A DNA stretch of 21,441 bases from CAXMPK01 sp964195405 (GTDB lineage: Bacteria > Actinomycetota > Acidimicrobiia > Spongiisociales > ZC4RG35), in the NCBI GenBank assembly GCA_964195405.1, contig CAXMPK010000215.1, forward strand, positions 1 through 21,441, given 5' to 3'. Of the stretch, positions 1 through 7,829 are shown in pieces. Each line of letters opens with the position of its first letter. Position 1 is the stretch's first letter. The notes under the pieces are model-generated. The model was not told the DNA's origin and did not search any database. It saw nothing but the letters and a program-made list of their open reading frames with translations. A program made the translations under genes and the position numbers.

Positions 1-546
1 CGTTACGATTCCTATCAGCATCGAGGGCCAGTGGGCCTGACCCAAGTTGAACAGCAAATCGAAAGCACGCGTCACTCGATTGACGCCCACCGCCTCATAC
101 CCGCTGAAGTTGTCGAGCTGGCCAAGAATGATGTTGACGCCTACGGCGTTGATGAACCCGACCATGACCGAATTCGAAACCCAACGGAGCAACGTGCCGA
201 GCTTGAAAAAGCCTGCCACCAACATCACCACGCCGGTCATCACAGCGAGCGTGAAGAGCGCGCTGTCGGCCCCCTCGCCCCCACTAACTTGAGGCACGTC
301 GGATACGACGATGGCCATGGCCCCGGTGGCTTGAACGGCCATGAATGTTGCGCTGGTAAAGAGCGCGCCGGTGAGGGTGCCCATCATGTACCCGTACAGC
401 CCAAAAACTGGGTTTACGCCGGCCAACAGGCCGCCAGCAAGGCCATCGGGAACACTCACGACGCCAAGCGCTAAACCTGCCACTGCATCCTGCTTGAGCG
501 TTTTACGGTCGTAGAGGGTCTGAACCCAGCTCTTCAACTTGGTCAT
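1..546 (-). CDS. SulP family anion permease, N-terminal part (cut by window edge)
   Basis: The minus strand is open from an ATG at 546 to the window edge (182 codons, no stop). It begins MTKLKSWVQTLYDRKTLKQD and continues AVAGLALGVVSVPDGLAGGL, the SulP N-terminal signature (cytoplasmic lead, then the first helices with a Pro in the VPDGLA loop). Hydrophobic segments follow, then GFINAVGVNIILGQL, matching the SulP central helices. SulP proteins are inner-membrane transporters of sulfate, bicarbonate or related anions, usually with a C-terminal STAS domain, which here would lie outside the window. Substrate cannot be told from sequence. It is the only SulP in the window without visible damage; two others (near 7900 and 19100) are remnants. 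A plus-strand open frame over the same bases is its antisense shadow. Confidence 0.88.
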   Translation of the reverse strand, partial: MTKLKSWVQTLYDRKTLKQDAVAGLALGVVSVPDGLAGGLLAGVNPVFGLYGYMMGTLTGALFTSATFMAVQATGAMAIVVSDVPQVSGGEGADSALFTLAVMTGVVMLVAGFFKLGTLLRWVSNSVMVGFINAVGVNIILGQLDNFSGYEAVGVNRVTRAFDLLFNLGQAHWPSMLIGIVT

Positions 547-654
547 ACGGGATTCAGCACTGTAGAAAGCTGTTGGGTTGAAATCCGTCGGTCTCCAGCT
601 CTCTCACCGAGATCAGAACCCCTGCTGTGATCGATTCAGACGACGAAGGCACGT

Positions 655-685
655 GAGGAGGATGCGCCCAATGGCCGGCCTCCTC
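655..685 (-). terminator. Possible hairpin terminator after the DUF6325-like gene
   Basis: GAGGAGG at 655-661 pairs with CCTCCTC at 679-685 across a 17-base loop that holds the palindrome GGCCGGCC. It lies about 20 bases past the stop of the minus-strand gene at 705. There is no T-run, so intrinsic termination is only a guess. Confidence 0.35.
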
Positions 686-704
686 CTGATCGTCAACCCT
701 CTAA

Positions 705-1205
705 CTACGAGGACATAGCTCCCAGGGCGATCAGCGCCTCAGGGTTGAGAAAATCTTGGGCGATCATTATCCCGCCACTGGCACGCACCGCGTTTCTGAG
801 CGGAATGGCCCACCTGTGCTCAATAACCAGCAACATTGCGGCGCCACCTGCGGGGATGTCGGCAGCGATCGACTCGATGCCTTCCACGTCGAGACCATAT
901 TCGTAGCTATCCAGTGCCGACATGGCACCGGCAATGGCACCCAACTCGGCGCCTTCTTCTCCTCCGGCCCCGAGCCCTATTAGGGCGCCCACCCATGCTC
1001 CGTAGACCATCGCCTCTTCGACCCCGAGGTCGCTGACTTCGGCAGCAAGGATGTTTCCCTCATCGTCTTTGTAGACCCCTAGAGCATCCACAACCTTTAT
1101 CGCTCCCGAGTCGCTAGCGGATTGCAGCTCACCAAGCACGCTGCCGTCCAACTTCGGGTCCGTGAATCCGACTACCAATATTTGAAGGGGTCCGATCTCT
1201 TCCAC
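705..1205 (-). CDS. DUF6325-like (DUF1269-related) protein of unknown function
   Basis: The 166-residue product begins VEEIGPLQILVVGFTD. It has the family layout: a short beta strand (LQILVVGF), a segment on charged residue usage (GAIKVVDALGVYKDDEGNIL), a Gly/Ala-rich middle (GAWVGALIGLGAGGEEGAEL), and a C-terminal strand-helix unit (AAMLLVIEHRWAIPLRNAVR). I recognise this as the DUF6325 type common in actinobacteria. No enzymatic function is known to me and I see no catalytic motif. A longer frame reaches an ATG at 1283, but GTG at 1205 sits 5 bases after AAGGAG and starts where family homology starts, so I prefer it. It diverges from the K+ channel gene, with a possible shared promoter region between 1206 and 1318. 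Confidence 0.78.
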   Translation of the reverse strand: MEEIGPLQILVVGFTDPKLDGSVLGELQSASDSGAIKVVDALGVYKDDEGNILAAEVSDLGVEEAMVYGAWVGALIGLGAGGEEGAELGAIAGAMSALDSYEYGLDVEGIESIAADIPAGGAAMLLVIEHRWAIPLRNAVRASGGIMIAQDFLNPEALIALGAMSS

Positions 1206-1209
1206 TGCG

Positions 1210-1216
1210 TCTCCTT
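1210..1216 (-). promoter_or_regulatory. Ribosome binding site deciding the GTG start at 1205
   Basis: On the minus strand AAGGAGA lies 4 bases before GTG (1205-1203). The upstream in-frame ATG at 1283 has no comparable site. Confidence 0.6.
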
Positions 1217-1318
1217 GGTTTGGGTCGGTTGACCCTAACGGCTCACGCAAGGGGAGATTGATTCGGCCAAGAGTGCGGGACACCTAATCCCGAGAATCAG
1301 CAAGAAGTCTTCGTAACG

Positions 1319-2026
1319 TTGCGTCAAGGAAAGGAATGCCAACTGACCGAACAGATTGCTGGTTGGAAACGTTTCGAGCGGTCATCAGATGCCTATCTGG
1401 CTGTGCTGGTGATTTTCCTGACGGTGATCATCCTGCCCATTCTGACGTCCGACGTCGTCGGCCTGGAACGGATTTTCTCAGCTGTGCTGGTAGGAGGAGC
1501 CGTGACGCTCTCGATGGCTGCCTCGCAAGCCCCGCGGTGGGCCATCCATGTTTCGTGGATGGCCTCCGTCCTGGTGGTTTTCAGCGTCCTATTCTCTGGG
1601 GCACCCACCGAAGTAGCAGTGATTGGAGGCTTAGTTCTGGCAGTCCTGCTCATCTCAACGCCGGTTGTGATCCTCCGTCGGATCTCCAAGCACGAACGAG
1701 TCACAGCAACCACGATGTGGGGTGCGATAAGCGCCTATCTCGCGTTCGGCCTTGCGTTCAGTCTTCTCTACGCCGCGATCGCCGAGGTCAACCCTGACGC
1801 TTTCACCAATCTGGCCGAGGCCAGCCTTGGTGATACCAACTATTTCAGCTTTGTGACCATGACCACGCTTGGCTACGGCGACATCGCGCCAGTGAGTGAT
1901 GTCGCTCGGGGGCTTGTGGTGTTCCAGACTCTCATCGGGCAGATCTACCTGGTGGTGGTGGTTGCAAGGGTGGTGTCCCTGCTGGGCAGGCCCTACACCA
2001 AGCTGACTGAGGTCGAGGGCGAATAG
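1319..2026 (+). CDS. Potassium channel protein (ion channel 2 / voltage-gated-like fold)
   Basis: The product is about 235 residues and acts in the cytoplasmic membrane. I see four hydrophobic segments (about residues 26-42, 50-70, 76-96, 100-120), then the pore unit: an outer helix (WGAISAYLAFGLAFSLLYA), a pore loop with the K+ selectivity filter TTLGYGD, and an inner helix (LVVFQTLIGQIYLVVVVARV). The filter is intact, so K+ selectivity is well supported. No Arg/Lys-rich S4 helix and no RCK/TrkA regulatory domain is visible, so gating is unclear. The first in-frame start is TTG at 1319 with a weak ribosome site. A CTG at 1343 follows AAGGA at good spacing, so the true N-terminus may be a few residues shorter. 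PPK2 follows about 40 bases downstream on the same strand. Confidence 0.88.
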   Translation: MRQGKECQLTEQIAGWKRFERSSDAYLAVLVIFLTVIILPILTSDVVGLERIFSAVLVGGAVTLSMAASQAPRWAIHVSWMASVLVVFSVLFSGAPTEVAVIGGLVLAVLLISTPVVILRRISKHERVTATTMWGAISAYLAFGLAFSLLYAAIAEVNPDAFTNLAEASLGDTNYFSFVTMTTLGYGDIAPVSDVARGLVVFQTLIGQIYLVVVVARVVSLLGRPYTKLTEVEGE

Positions 2027-2069
2027 GTCTTCCACACACCTCGCGCCGATCACTCGTAAGGTCTTGGCG

Positions 2070-2936
2070 ATGACAGAAGGAATTAGACAGTCGATACCTG
2101 AAGGTGCCAACGAGATCTTCCAATACGGAAAACCATCAGGCGAGAGTAACTACACCAAGAAAGGACGACTGCGTGGCCGTTTCTATGAGACCGAACTGGC
2201 AAGACTTCAGGAGGAATTGGTAAAACTCCAGTACTGGGTTGTGGCCAACGATCTCCGGGTAGCCGTCATTTTCGAGGGTCGCGGAACTGCGGGCAAGGGT
2301 GGTGTTATCAAGCGGATCACCGAACGCATGAGTCCCAGAATCGTCAGGGTTGCCGCCCTTCCCAAGCCAACCGAGCGCGAGAAGACGCAATGGTATTTCC
2401 AGCGTTACGTAAACCAATTGCCCGCTGCCGGCGAGATGGTCCTCTTCGACAGGAGTTGGTACAACCGTTCGAATGTCGAGTGGGTGATGGGTTTCTGCAG
2501 CCAAAGCGAGCACCAAGAATTCTTGAGGTCCTGTCCCGAATTCGAACGGATGCTGGTCCGCTCGGGGATCACCCTCGTCAAGTACTGGTTCTCCGTCAGC
2601 TACGAAGAGCAGTCCAAGCGTTTTGCCTCCCGCAACGAGGAGCCGATCAAGCGATGGAAGTTATCCGACATGGATCTCGAGGAACATCGCCAGTATGTGA
2701 GGTACTCAATGGCGAAGGACACCACCTTCCAGTTCACCGATATCAAACAGGCGCCCTGGTATGTGGTTCCGTCTGACGACAAGCGCCGAGCACGGCTCAA
2801 CTGCATCAGCCATCTCCTCGGCCAGTTCGAATATCAGGACCTCACTCCAGGGCCGGTCGACTTGCCTGAGAAGGAAGACGTCCCTTACGTCCGACCACCT
2901 TTCAGAGAGCAGACCTTCGTCGATCAGCTGTACTGA
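2070..2936 (+). CDS. ppk2: Polyphosphate kinase 2 family protein with altered Walker A loop
   Basis: The 288-residue product has the length and layout of one-domain class I PPK2, which transfers phosphate between polyphosphate and nucleoside diphosphates. The Walker A region is VIFEGRGTAGKGGVIKRI (residues 67-84). Walker B is VLFDRSWYNRS (about 124-134, Asp127-Arg128). The lid motif KRWKLSDMD lies at 194-202, and APWYVV and the ending RARLNCISHLL are also typical. The oddity is Gly72: the family normally has Asp in GRDxAGKGG, and that Asp takes part in metal/phosphate handling. The codon GGA at 2283-2285 is clear in the sequence. Everything else looks intact, so it may be an impaired or altered enzyme. 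ATG at 2070 is chosen over TTG at 2064 because TAAGG lies 8 bases upstream of it. Confidence 0.9.
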   Translation: MTEGIRQSIPEGANEIFQYGKPSGESNYTKKGRLRGRFYETELARLQEELVKLQYWVVANDLRVAVIFEGRGTAGKGGVIKRITERMSPRIVRVAALPKPTEREKTQWYFQRYVNQLPAAGEMVLFDRSWYNRSNVEWVMGFCSQSEHQEFLRSCPEFERMLVRSGITLVKYWFSVSYEEQSKRFASRNEEPIKRWKLSDMDLEEHRQYVRYSMAKDTTFQFTDIKQAPWYVVPSDDKRRARLNCISHLLGQFEYQDLTPGPVDLPEKEDVPYVRPPFREQTFVDQLY

Positions 2937-3026
2937 GGGAGATCAGCTACATAGAGCGACTATCTCGGGGCAGCGGACCAGGCGAGACCTCCGACTAGCC
3001 CGTCCCCGTTCGTATCGCCTTTTGAC

Positions 3027-3422
3027 TCAGAGTCCGAGGATCTGCTTTTTCTTCGCCGCGAACTCATCGTCAGTCAGAATGCCTTGATCATGAAGATCAG
3101 CCAGCTTCTGCAGTTGATCGACATCAGATCCGCCCGACGAGGGCGCGGAGGACGAAGCAGTTGATCCGCCACCCTCCTCCTGATCTGCATCGGTGACTTG
3201 CTGCTTCTCGATGCCAAGCTCGTCCATCGCCTGCTCGAGTTCTGCGTCTTCCAATTCCTCCGGTGCCACACCAGTGTGTTGCTGCACTCGATCGGCATCA
3301 CTCTTCGACATCTTGTAGATACCAAAGCCGATCAGGCCGCCGACCAACATCACCCTGCGTCGACGCACTCGGCGTCTTCTTCTCCGTGTCCGTCGCACTG
3401 CGCGACGCCCTCGTCCTGGCAC
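3027..3422 (-). CDS. Arg-rich membrane-anchored SHOCT-domain protein
   Basis: The 131-residue product has three parts. An extremely basic start contains an RRTRRRRRRVRRRR stretch (residues 10-23). One short hydrophobic segment follows (VMLVGGLIGFGIYKM, about 24-38). After an acidic, Ser/Gly-rich linker comes a C-terminal SHOCT domain (LADLHDQGILTDDEFAAKKKQIL, about 107-129). SHOCT domains are short helical modules often found at the ends of bacterial membrane-associated proteins and may mediate oligomer contacts; no reaction is implied. The GTG start at 3422 has AAAGGAG five bases upstream. It begins 18 bases after the stop of the PRMT-like methyltransferase on the same strand, so the two are probably co-transcribed. 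The Arg cluster would be a natural substrate for that enzyme, but this is inference only. Confidence 0.82.
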   Translation of the reverse strand: MPGRGRRAVRRTRRRRRRVRRRRVMLVGGLIGFGIYKMSKSDADRVQQHTGVAPEELEDAELEQAMDELGIEKQQVTDADQEEGGGSTASSSAPSSGGSDVDQLQKLADLHDQGILTDDEFAAKKKQILGL

Positions 3423-3427
3423 TTTTT

Positions 3428-3434
3428 CTCCTTT
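3428..3434 (-). promoter_or_regulatory. Ribosome binding site of the SHOCT gene
   Basis: AAAGGAG on the minus strand lies 5 bases before GTG 3422-3420, between the methyltransferase stop at 3441 and this start. It supports the non-ATG start and independent translation within one transcript. Confidence 0.6.
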
Positions 3435-3440
3435 ATTAGC

Positions 3441-4340
3441 TCACAGTCTCTCGACGAGATACATCCAGCTACCTCCGTCGTCAGACACTTCAATGTTCAC
3501 CCGCACCTCGTCTCCAGCGAGGAGTTCGAGCGGCTTTTCCAACATGACTACCCCCTGGTTCCAGCTCGGAAGCTGACTGGGAGGAGCATTTGTCAAGCTC
3601 ACGCCTTCGGCGATGAACGCCTTGAACCATACGCCTACCGCATGAACCGTGGCGTCCCTACGGGACACCAATACGGAACTCCCAGAAACCGACGTCGGGG
3701 AATCGTACAGGTCGGCTTCAATGGTTAGCCGGGGAGAACTCACCACCGAGACGACACTTAGTTCGTCCCACGCCAGCCTATTGACGATCAGGTGCCGCAA
3801 TGGTGAGAGGTCAAATGGGTATAACGCCGACGACAACCTTTCAATATCGCTGTGGTCACGTGGAAGCTCGAGAAGGGCGCAGATAAGGCTGACCTGTCTG
3901 GGGATGAGCCGGGCCTCGGTCTTGAGAAGTCTCTTCCGCGCGTCGGCGACCCAGGTCAGGATTCCCTCGTCGAAGGCTGCATTGCCAATCGTCTCGGTTA
4001 TCAACACATCGCCCAATTCGGGCAGCTCGATCTCGGTTGACTTTCCCACTACGAACTCAATCCGATCATCAACCCCGTTGGCGCGCGCCACCTCTCTGGC
4101 AATCTCGACAATGGGCTCGTGCTCGATGGCATAGACCTTCTTCGCCCCAGCGGTAGCTGCGAACACGGAGAGCAAGCCGGTGCCCGTGCCGATGTCGATG
4201 ACAACATCCCCGGGTTTCACAGTGTTGACAATCGCACGCAGGAAGGACTCGGTGCGCAACCGGTCCACCAACATTGAATGGTGATAGTCGTAGAAACCAA
4301 TCCGAGTCTGATCGCTTGTCGTTCGGATAGATTTCACCAT
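3441..4340 (-). CDS. PRMT-like SAM-dependent methyltransferase
   Basis: The 299-residue product starts with the PRMT-like pre-core (FYDYHHSMLVDRLRTESF, residues 16-33), where arginine methyltransferases have a Y-H-ML-D-RT pattern. SAM motif I is VVIDIGTGTGLL (46-57), and an acidic residue that could bind ribose follows at Glu73 (VYAIEHE). The stretch ITETIGNAAFDEG (114-126) has two glutamates (116, 125) at the place of the PRMT double-E loop. The second half is beta-rich, as in the PRMT C-terminal barrel. SWNQGVV (259-265) sits where PRMTs carry the THW loop, with Ser in place of the usual His. The fold assignment is solid; protein-arginine specificity is not shown, and a small-molecule or other protein substrate is possible. 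It is upstream of and likely co-transcribed with the SHOCT gene. The ATG at 4340 has only a modest GGGAT-like site. Confidence 0.82.
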   Translation of the reverse strand: MVKSIRTTSDQTRIGFYDYHHSMLVDRLRTESFLRAIVNTVKPGDVVIDIGTGTGLLSVFAATAGAKKVYAIEHEPIVEIAREVARANGVDDRIEFVVGKSTEIELPELGDVLITETIGNAAFDEGILTWVADARKRLLKTEARLIPRQVSLICALLELPRDHSDIERLSSALYPFDLSPLRHLIVNRLAWDELSVVSVVSSPRLTIEADLYDSPTSVSGSSVLVSRRDATVHAVGVWFKAFIAEGVSLTNAPPSQLPSWNQGVVMLEKPLELLAGDEVRVNIEVSDDGGSWMYLVERL

Positions 4341-4490
4341 CGGGTTATCCCTGCAAGTGGTCTTTTGTGGAAGGCGACATGACAGCTCAGCACTACCGTC
4401 CGACGCTCGACGAATCCGTCAGACCCACTGAGACGTTGGATTGTCCGAAGCTAGCAACACCTGAAGAACCTTGTCGCGCGAGTGCGCGCA

Positions 4491-5414
4491 TCAGCGATCA
4501 CGCCTGATCGGTCTGAACCCCATGTGACTGGTGGCCGTCTCGATTGTTTGAGGCTGTCTGGCCGCCGGTCGATACCGATAACAGTATTGAGGTGTGCACA
4601 GGTGGGATCCCCCTTTCACCACCTTGCGAGGAATCTTCACAATCTCTTGGGGGTCGTAACTGTCTTCGATCGTCGGCCCTGAAGGGGCACAGCAGTTGGC
4701 GCTGTTCAATGTCGGGTTCGCGACGTACCAAGAGTCGGTCCATTCCCAGACGTTGCCGGCCATGTCGAACAGCCCATATCCGTTGGGTGGGTAGTTCTCC
4801 ACCGGTGACGTGCCCGTGTACCCGTCCACTTCGGTGTTCTCATAGGGAAACCGGCCCTGCCACGTATTGGCAACTGGCTCCGTCTCCTGGTGATCGTCCT
4901 CACCCCAGGTGAAGTCGGCAGCATCCAGACCTCCACGAGCCGCGAATTCCCACTCTGCTTCGGTTGGTAACTCCAACCCGACCCACTCGCAATAGGCGAG
5001 AGCGTCGCCGTGGCAAATCTGGACCACAGGGTGGTCACCGAGATCGTCGATCGAGCTATCAGGTCCGGTGGGATGTTTCCAGTCTGCACCCGGAGTCCAG
5101 GTCCACCAGTTCGCATAGTTGTTCAGCGATACCGGGCCGGATGTCATCATGAACACGAGCCCTCCCGGCACCAGGTCCTCAGCTGATGCGCTCGGGTACA
5201 ACGCGGGGTCCGGGGAGCGCTCGGCCTCGGTGACAAAGCCGGTGTCCGAGACGAAAATCGCAAACTCGCGGTTTGTTACTGGATGTGGGGCAATACTGAA
5301 ACCCTCGACTGAGATCTCACGGGTAGGTCCTTCGTCCGGGTAATAGTTGTCGGACCCCATCACAAAGAGGCCGGCGGCAATGTCCACCAGGTCGGCAGCC
5401 GCCGCCGTCCTCAT
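4491..5414 (-). CDS. Formylglycine-generating enzyme (sulfatase-modifying factor)
   Basis: The 307-residue product has the FGE-sulfatase fold from end to end: the N-terminal MGSDNYYPDEGPTREISVEG and FSIAPHPVTNREFAIFV, LPTEAEWEFAARGG, GYGLFDMAGNVWEWTDSWY, and the C-terminal GGSHLCTPQYCYRYRPAARQ. Cys273 and Cys278 match the two copper-binding active-site cysteines of true FGE (human Cys336/Cys341), so this looks like a real oxygen-dependent FGE and not one of the many Cys-less relatives. It oxidises the Cys in CxPxR of type I sulfatases to formylglycine. The substrate is next door: the arylsulfatase stop TAA directly abuts this ATG (TAAATG at 5417-5412), which implies co-transcription and coupled translation. 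No signal peptide is visible, so it should act in the cytoplasm. Confidence 0.94.
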   Translation of the reverse strand: MRTAAAADLVDIAAGLFVMGSDNYYPDEGPTREISVEGFSIAPHPVTNREFAIFVSDTGFVTEAERSPDPALYPSASAEDLVPGGLVFMMTSGPVSLNNYANWWTWTPGADWKHPTGPDSSIDDLGDHPVVQICHGDALAYCEWVGLELPTEAEWEFAARGGLDAADFTWGEDDHQETEPVANTWQGRFPYENTEVDGYTGTSPVENYPPNGYGLFDMAGNVWEWTDSWYVANPTLNSANCCAPSGPTIEDSYDPQEIVKIPRKVVKGGSHLCTPQYCYRYRPAARQPQTIETATSHMGFRPIRRDR

Positions 5415-7784
5415 TTACTGGCGCGCCATCGCGATTCGATAACGTTCCTCGGTCGTGACCATGTGGTCGAAGTCCTCGGCCGCATCGCCAAGATCGATCT
5501 GAACCCAGCGAACGTCTCCGGTGAATTCGACGGTGTCACGGTCGAGGTCATCGGTGACACCAGTGGCGGTATCTGTACCAACATCTGTGGTCTCGTCGGC
5601 CGAAAAGATGGCTGGATGGGTGCCATCGACACGGCCCGTCCCAACCGATTCGCCATCGACGTAAAGAGTCACGTTGCCACCCTTGCCGACGCCATCGCCG
5701 TCATAGTCGAATTCGACCCTCACCTGATGCTCACCAGACGGAACGGGATCGTCGCCTATCGCCTTGAACAACTGCAAGCCGAACAGGTTGTAGCAGTACG
5801 CGGGCTGACCCGCTGGTGTCAGATAGACCGTCCAACCACCAAAACGACCACCCTGTGCGACGAGGGTTCCGGATCCGCCTCCGTCAGGGACAACGACCTG
5901 GCAGGTCACCGCATGGGACTTGTTCTTGATGTTGAGCACGCTGCTCTCACTGAGACGACCCATCCCGCCATAGAGCAACTGAGTTTTTCCCTTGATCAAG
6001 ATCGGACGACCGGCCCGATCCGGGTCGAAGCGCTCCGTTCGCCGATCATCGAGAGGAAGTGCGTTGTGACGGGCGGCCTCGGTCAGGAATAGTTCCTGGA
6101 GACGACGCAATTGGTCGGGGTTCTCGGCGGAGATGTCGTTTGACTGGGTCCAGTCATCAGGTCCGTATAACTCCCAAACATCGTCGTGGAGCTCGGTTGG
6201 CTCCGAAGCTAATAACCACGGGATGCTGTGCCGGGTAACCGCGGTCCAGCCCTTGTGATAGATGCCCCGGTTGACAAACATCTCGAAATACTGAGTTTCG
6301 TGTACTTCCGGCGCGTCACGATTCTCGAAGGTGGAGTTCAGCGCAAAACCTTCATACGGATGCTGGTCGAAGCCGTTGACGATGACCGGTTCGGGGATAC
6401 CGGCGGCCTCGAGAACGGTGGGCGCGATGTCAATAACGTGCCCAAACTGGTTACGGATCTCCCCTTTTGCTTCTATGCCGTTTGGCCAATGAACGATCGT
6501 CCCGTTACGGGTTCCGCCCCAATGTGATGCCACCTGTTTTGTCCACTGGTACGGAGTGCACATGGCGTGGGCCCAGCCAACCGCGTAATGGTTGAACGCA
6601 TCGGGAGTTCCGAACAAATCGATCCTCTCCGCCATGAATTCGGTGGTCTCGAGATGTCCGGCACCGTTGAGCATCAACATCTCGTTGAATGTGCCTTGCG
6701 GGGAGCCTTCTGCGGATGCGCCGTTGTCCCCGATCACATAGAAGACCAGGGTGTCATCGAGAACCTCAAGGTCTTCCAGAGCATCGATGAGGCGACCGAG
6801 ATGATGATCGGTGTGCTCGAGGAATCCGGCATAGACCTCCATTTGACGAGCCAGGACCGGTTTGAGGTCTTCAGGTACGTCATCCCACGATTCGATCTCA
6901 TCGGGACGGTCCGTCAACTCGGCATCAGGTCCAATCACACCCATTTCCTTCTGACGGGCGAAAACCTCGTCACGGATGGCGTCCCAACCGGCGTCGAATC
7001 GACCCTTGTATTTGTCCGACCACTCCGGAGCAACATGATGGGGTGCATGGGTGGCGCCGGGTGCCCAGTACATGAAGAAGGGCCTGTCGGGCATGAGCGA
7101 TTTCTGCTGGCGAACCCAATCGACCGACTGGTCGGTCATGTCCTCGGTGAAGTGATAGCCCTCGTCCGGTGTTCGGTCCGGTTCGATTGGCACGGTGTCC
7201 CGATAGATGGCCGGTGACCACTGATTGGTCTCTCCACCGATGAATCCATAGAAATGCTCGAAACCTGATCCGGTTGGCCACCTGTCGTGTGGACCCATTG
7301 GAGAGGTTTCCCAGACCGGCACCTCGTGACACTTCCCAAACTGGGCGGTGTTGTACCCGTTTAGACGCAGCGTCTCGGGAAGCGGTGCACAGTCTTGGGG
7401 TCGTATCGAGGTGTTGCCAGGGGCGCTGGTAGCCAGTTCGGTTATCGCTCCCATCCCGACTGTGTGATGGTTGCGGCCTGCCAGAAGCGCGGCCCGAGTG
7501 GGAGCACAAAGCGCGGTGGTGTGGAATCTGGTGTAACGGAGTCCCGAGGCCGACAACCGGTCGGCTGTGGGGGTGTTGACGACACCTCCGAAGGCAGTGG
7601 TCGCCCCGAAACCGACGTCGTCGAGCAGCACCACTAGGACGTTGGGAGCCCCCGCCGGTGGCTTGACCGGTTCGATTTTGGGAAACACCTGATCGGGATC
7701 CCTGGCATCCATCATCGCCGTCTCCGGCCGCCTGCGTTCCGGTATCGGCAGCACGACGCGACGTTGTTCTCTCTCTGCACCCAC
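5415..7784 (-). CDS. Type I arylsulfatase (formylglycine-dependent) with C-terminal jelly-roll-like domain
   Basis: The product is 789 residues. NVLVVLLDDVGFG supplies the metal-binding Asp pair (about 55-56). ALCAPTRAALLAGRNHH holds the sulfatase signature CxPxR, with Cys93 becoming formylglycine. FGKCHE, FFMYWAPGATHAPHH and VFYVIGDNGASAEGS give the further Lys/His and Asp-Asn active-site positions. The last ~155 residues (from about KGKTQLLYGGMGRLS) are beta-rich and resemble a lectin-like jelly roll ending in an FDYDGDG loop segment. It hydrolyses a sulfate ester, but the substrate is unknown. No export signal is evident; the start is charged. A frame extends to TTG 7799, but GTG 7784 lies 6 bases after AAGGAG and is preferred. 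FGE follows with zero spacing. A decayed SulP STAS domain ends 45 bases upstream on the same strand. Confidence 0.95.
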   Translation of the reverse strand: MGAEREQRRVVLPIPERRRPETAMMDARDPDQVFPKIEPVKPPAGAPNVLVVLLDDVGFGATTAFGGVVNTPTADRLSASGLRYTRFHTTALCAPTRAALLAGRNHHTVGMGAITELATSAPGNTSIRPQDCAPLPETLRLNGYNTAQFGKCHEVPVWETSPMGPHDRWPTGSGFEHFYGFIGGETNQWSPAIYRDTVPIEPDRTPDEGYHFTEDMTDQSVDWVRQQKSLMPDRPFFMYWAPGATHAPHHVAPEWSDKYKGRFDAGWDAIRDEVFARQKEMGVIGPDAELTDRPDEIESWDDVPEDLKPVLARQMEVYAGFLEHTDHHLGRLIDALEDLEVLDDTLVFYVIGDNGASAEGSPQGTFNEMLMLNGAGHLETTEFMAERIDLFGTPDAFNHYAVGWAHAMCTPYQWTKQVASHWGGTRNGTIVHWPNGIEAKGEIRNQFGHVIDIAPTVLEAAGIPEPVIVNGFDQHPYEGFALNSTFENRDAPEVHETQYFEMFVNRGIYHKGWTAVTRHSIPWLLASEPTELHDDVWELYGPDDWTQSNDISAENPDQLRRLQELFLTEAARHNALPLDDRRTERFDPDRAGRPILIKGKTQLLYGGMGRLSESSVLNIKNKSHAVTCQVVVPDGGGSGTLVAQGGRFGGWTVYLTPAGQPAYCYNLFGLQLFKAIGDDPVPSGEHQVRVEFDYDGDGVGKGGNVTLYVDGESVGTGRVDGTHPAIFSADETTDVGTDTATGVTDDLDRDTVEFTGDVRWVQIDLGDAAEDFDHMVTTEERYRIAMARQ

Positions 7785-7790
7785 TCTTTG

Positions 7791-7796
7791 CTCCTT
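7791..7796 (-). promoter_or_regulatory. Ribosome binding site deciding the sulfatase GTG start
   Basis: AAGGAG on the minus strand is 6 bases before GTG 7784-7782. Starting at the upstream TTG (7799) would put this site inside the coding sequence. Confidence 0.6.
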
Positions 7797-7829
7797 CAAG
7801 TTTGGACTTCGGCGACCCTACATGTGTTG

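Noticed and set aside
31..474. 147-codon plus-strand open frame
   Set aside because: It is antisense to the SulP gene on the minus strand, whose translation is clearly family-like; the plus product is His/Glu-rich with no signature.
2977..3020. Terminator between PPK2 and the SHOCT gene (GGCGA...TCGCCTTTT)
   Set aside because: The stem is only about five bases with a loop near 28 bases, too weak to call.
5463..7217. Two long plus-strand frames (5463-6092 and 6567-7217)
   Set aside because: Both are antisense to the sulfatase, which has an intact active site; neither has a plausible start or known motifs.
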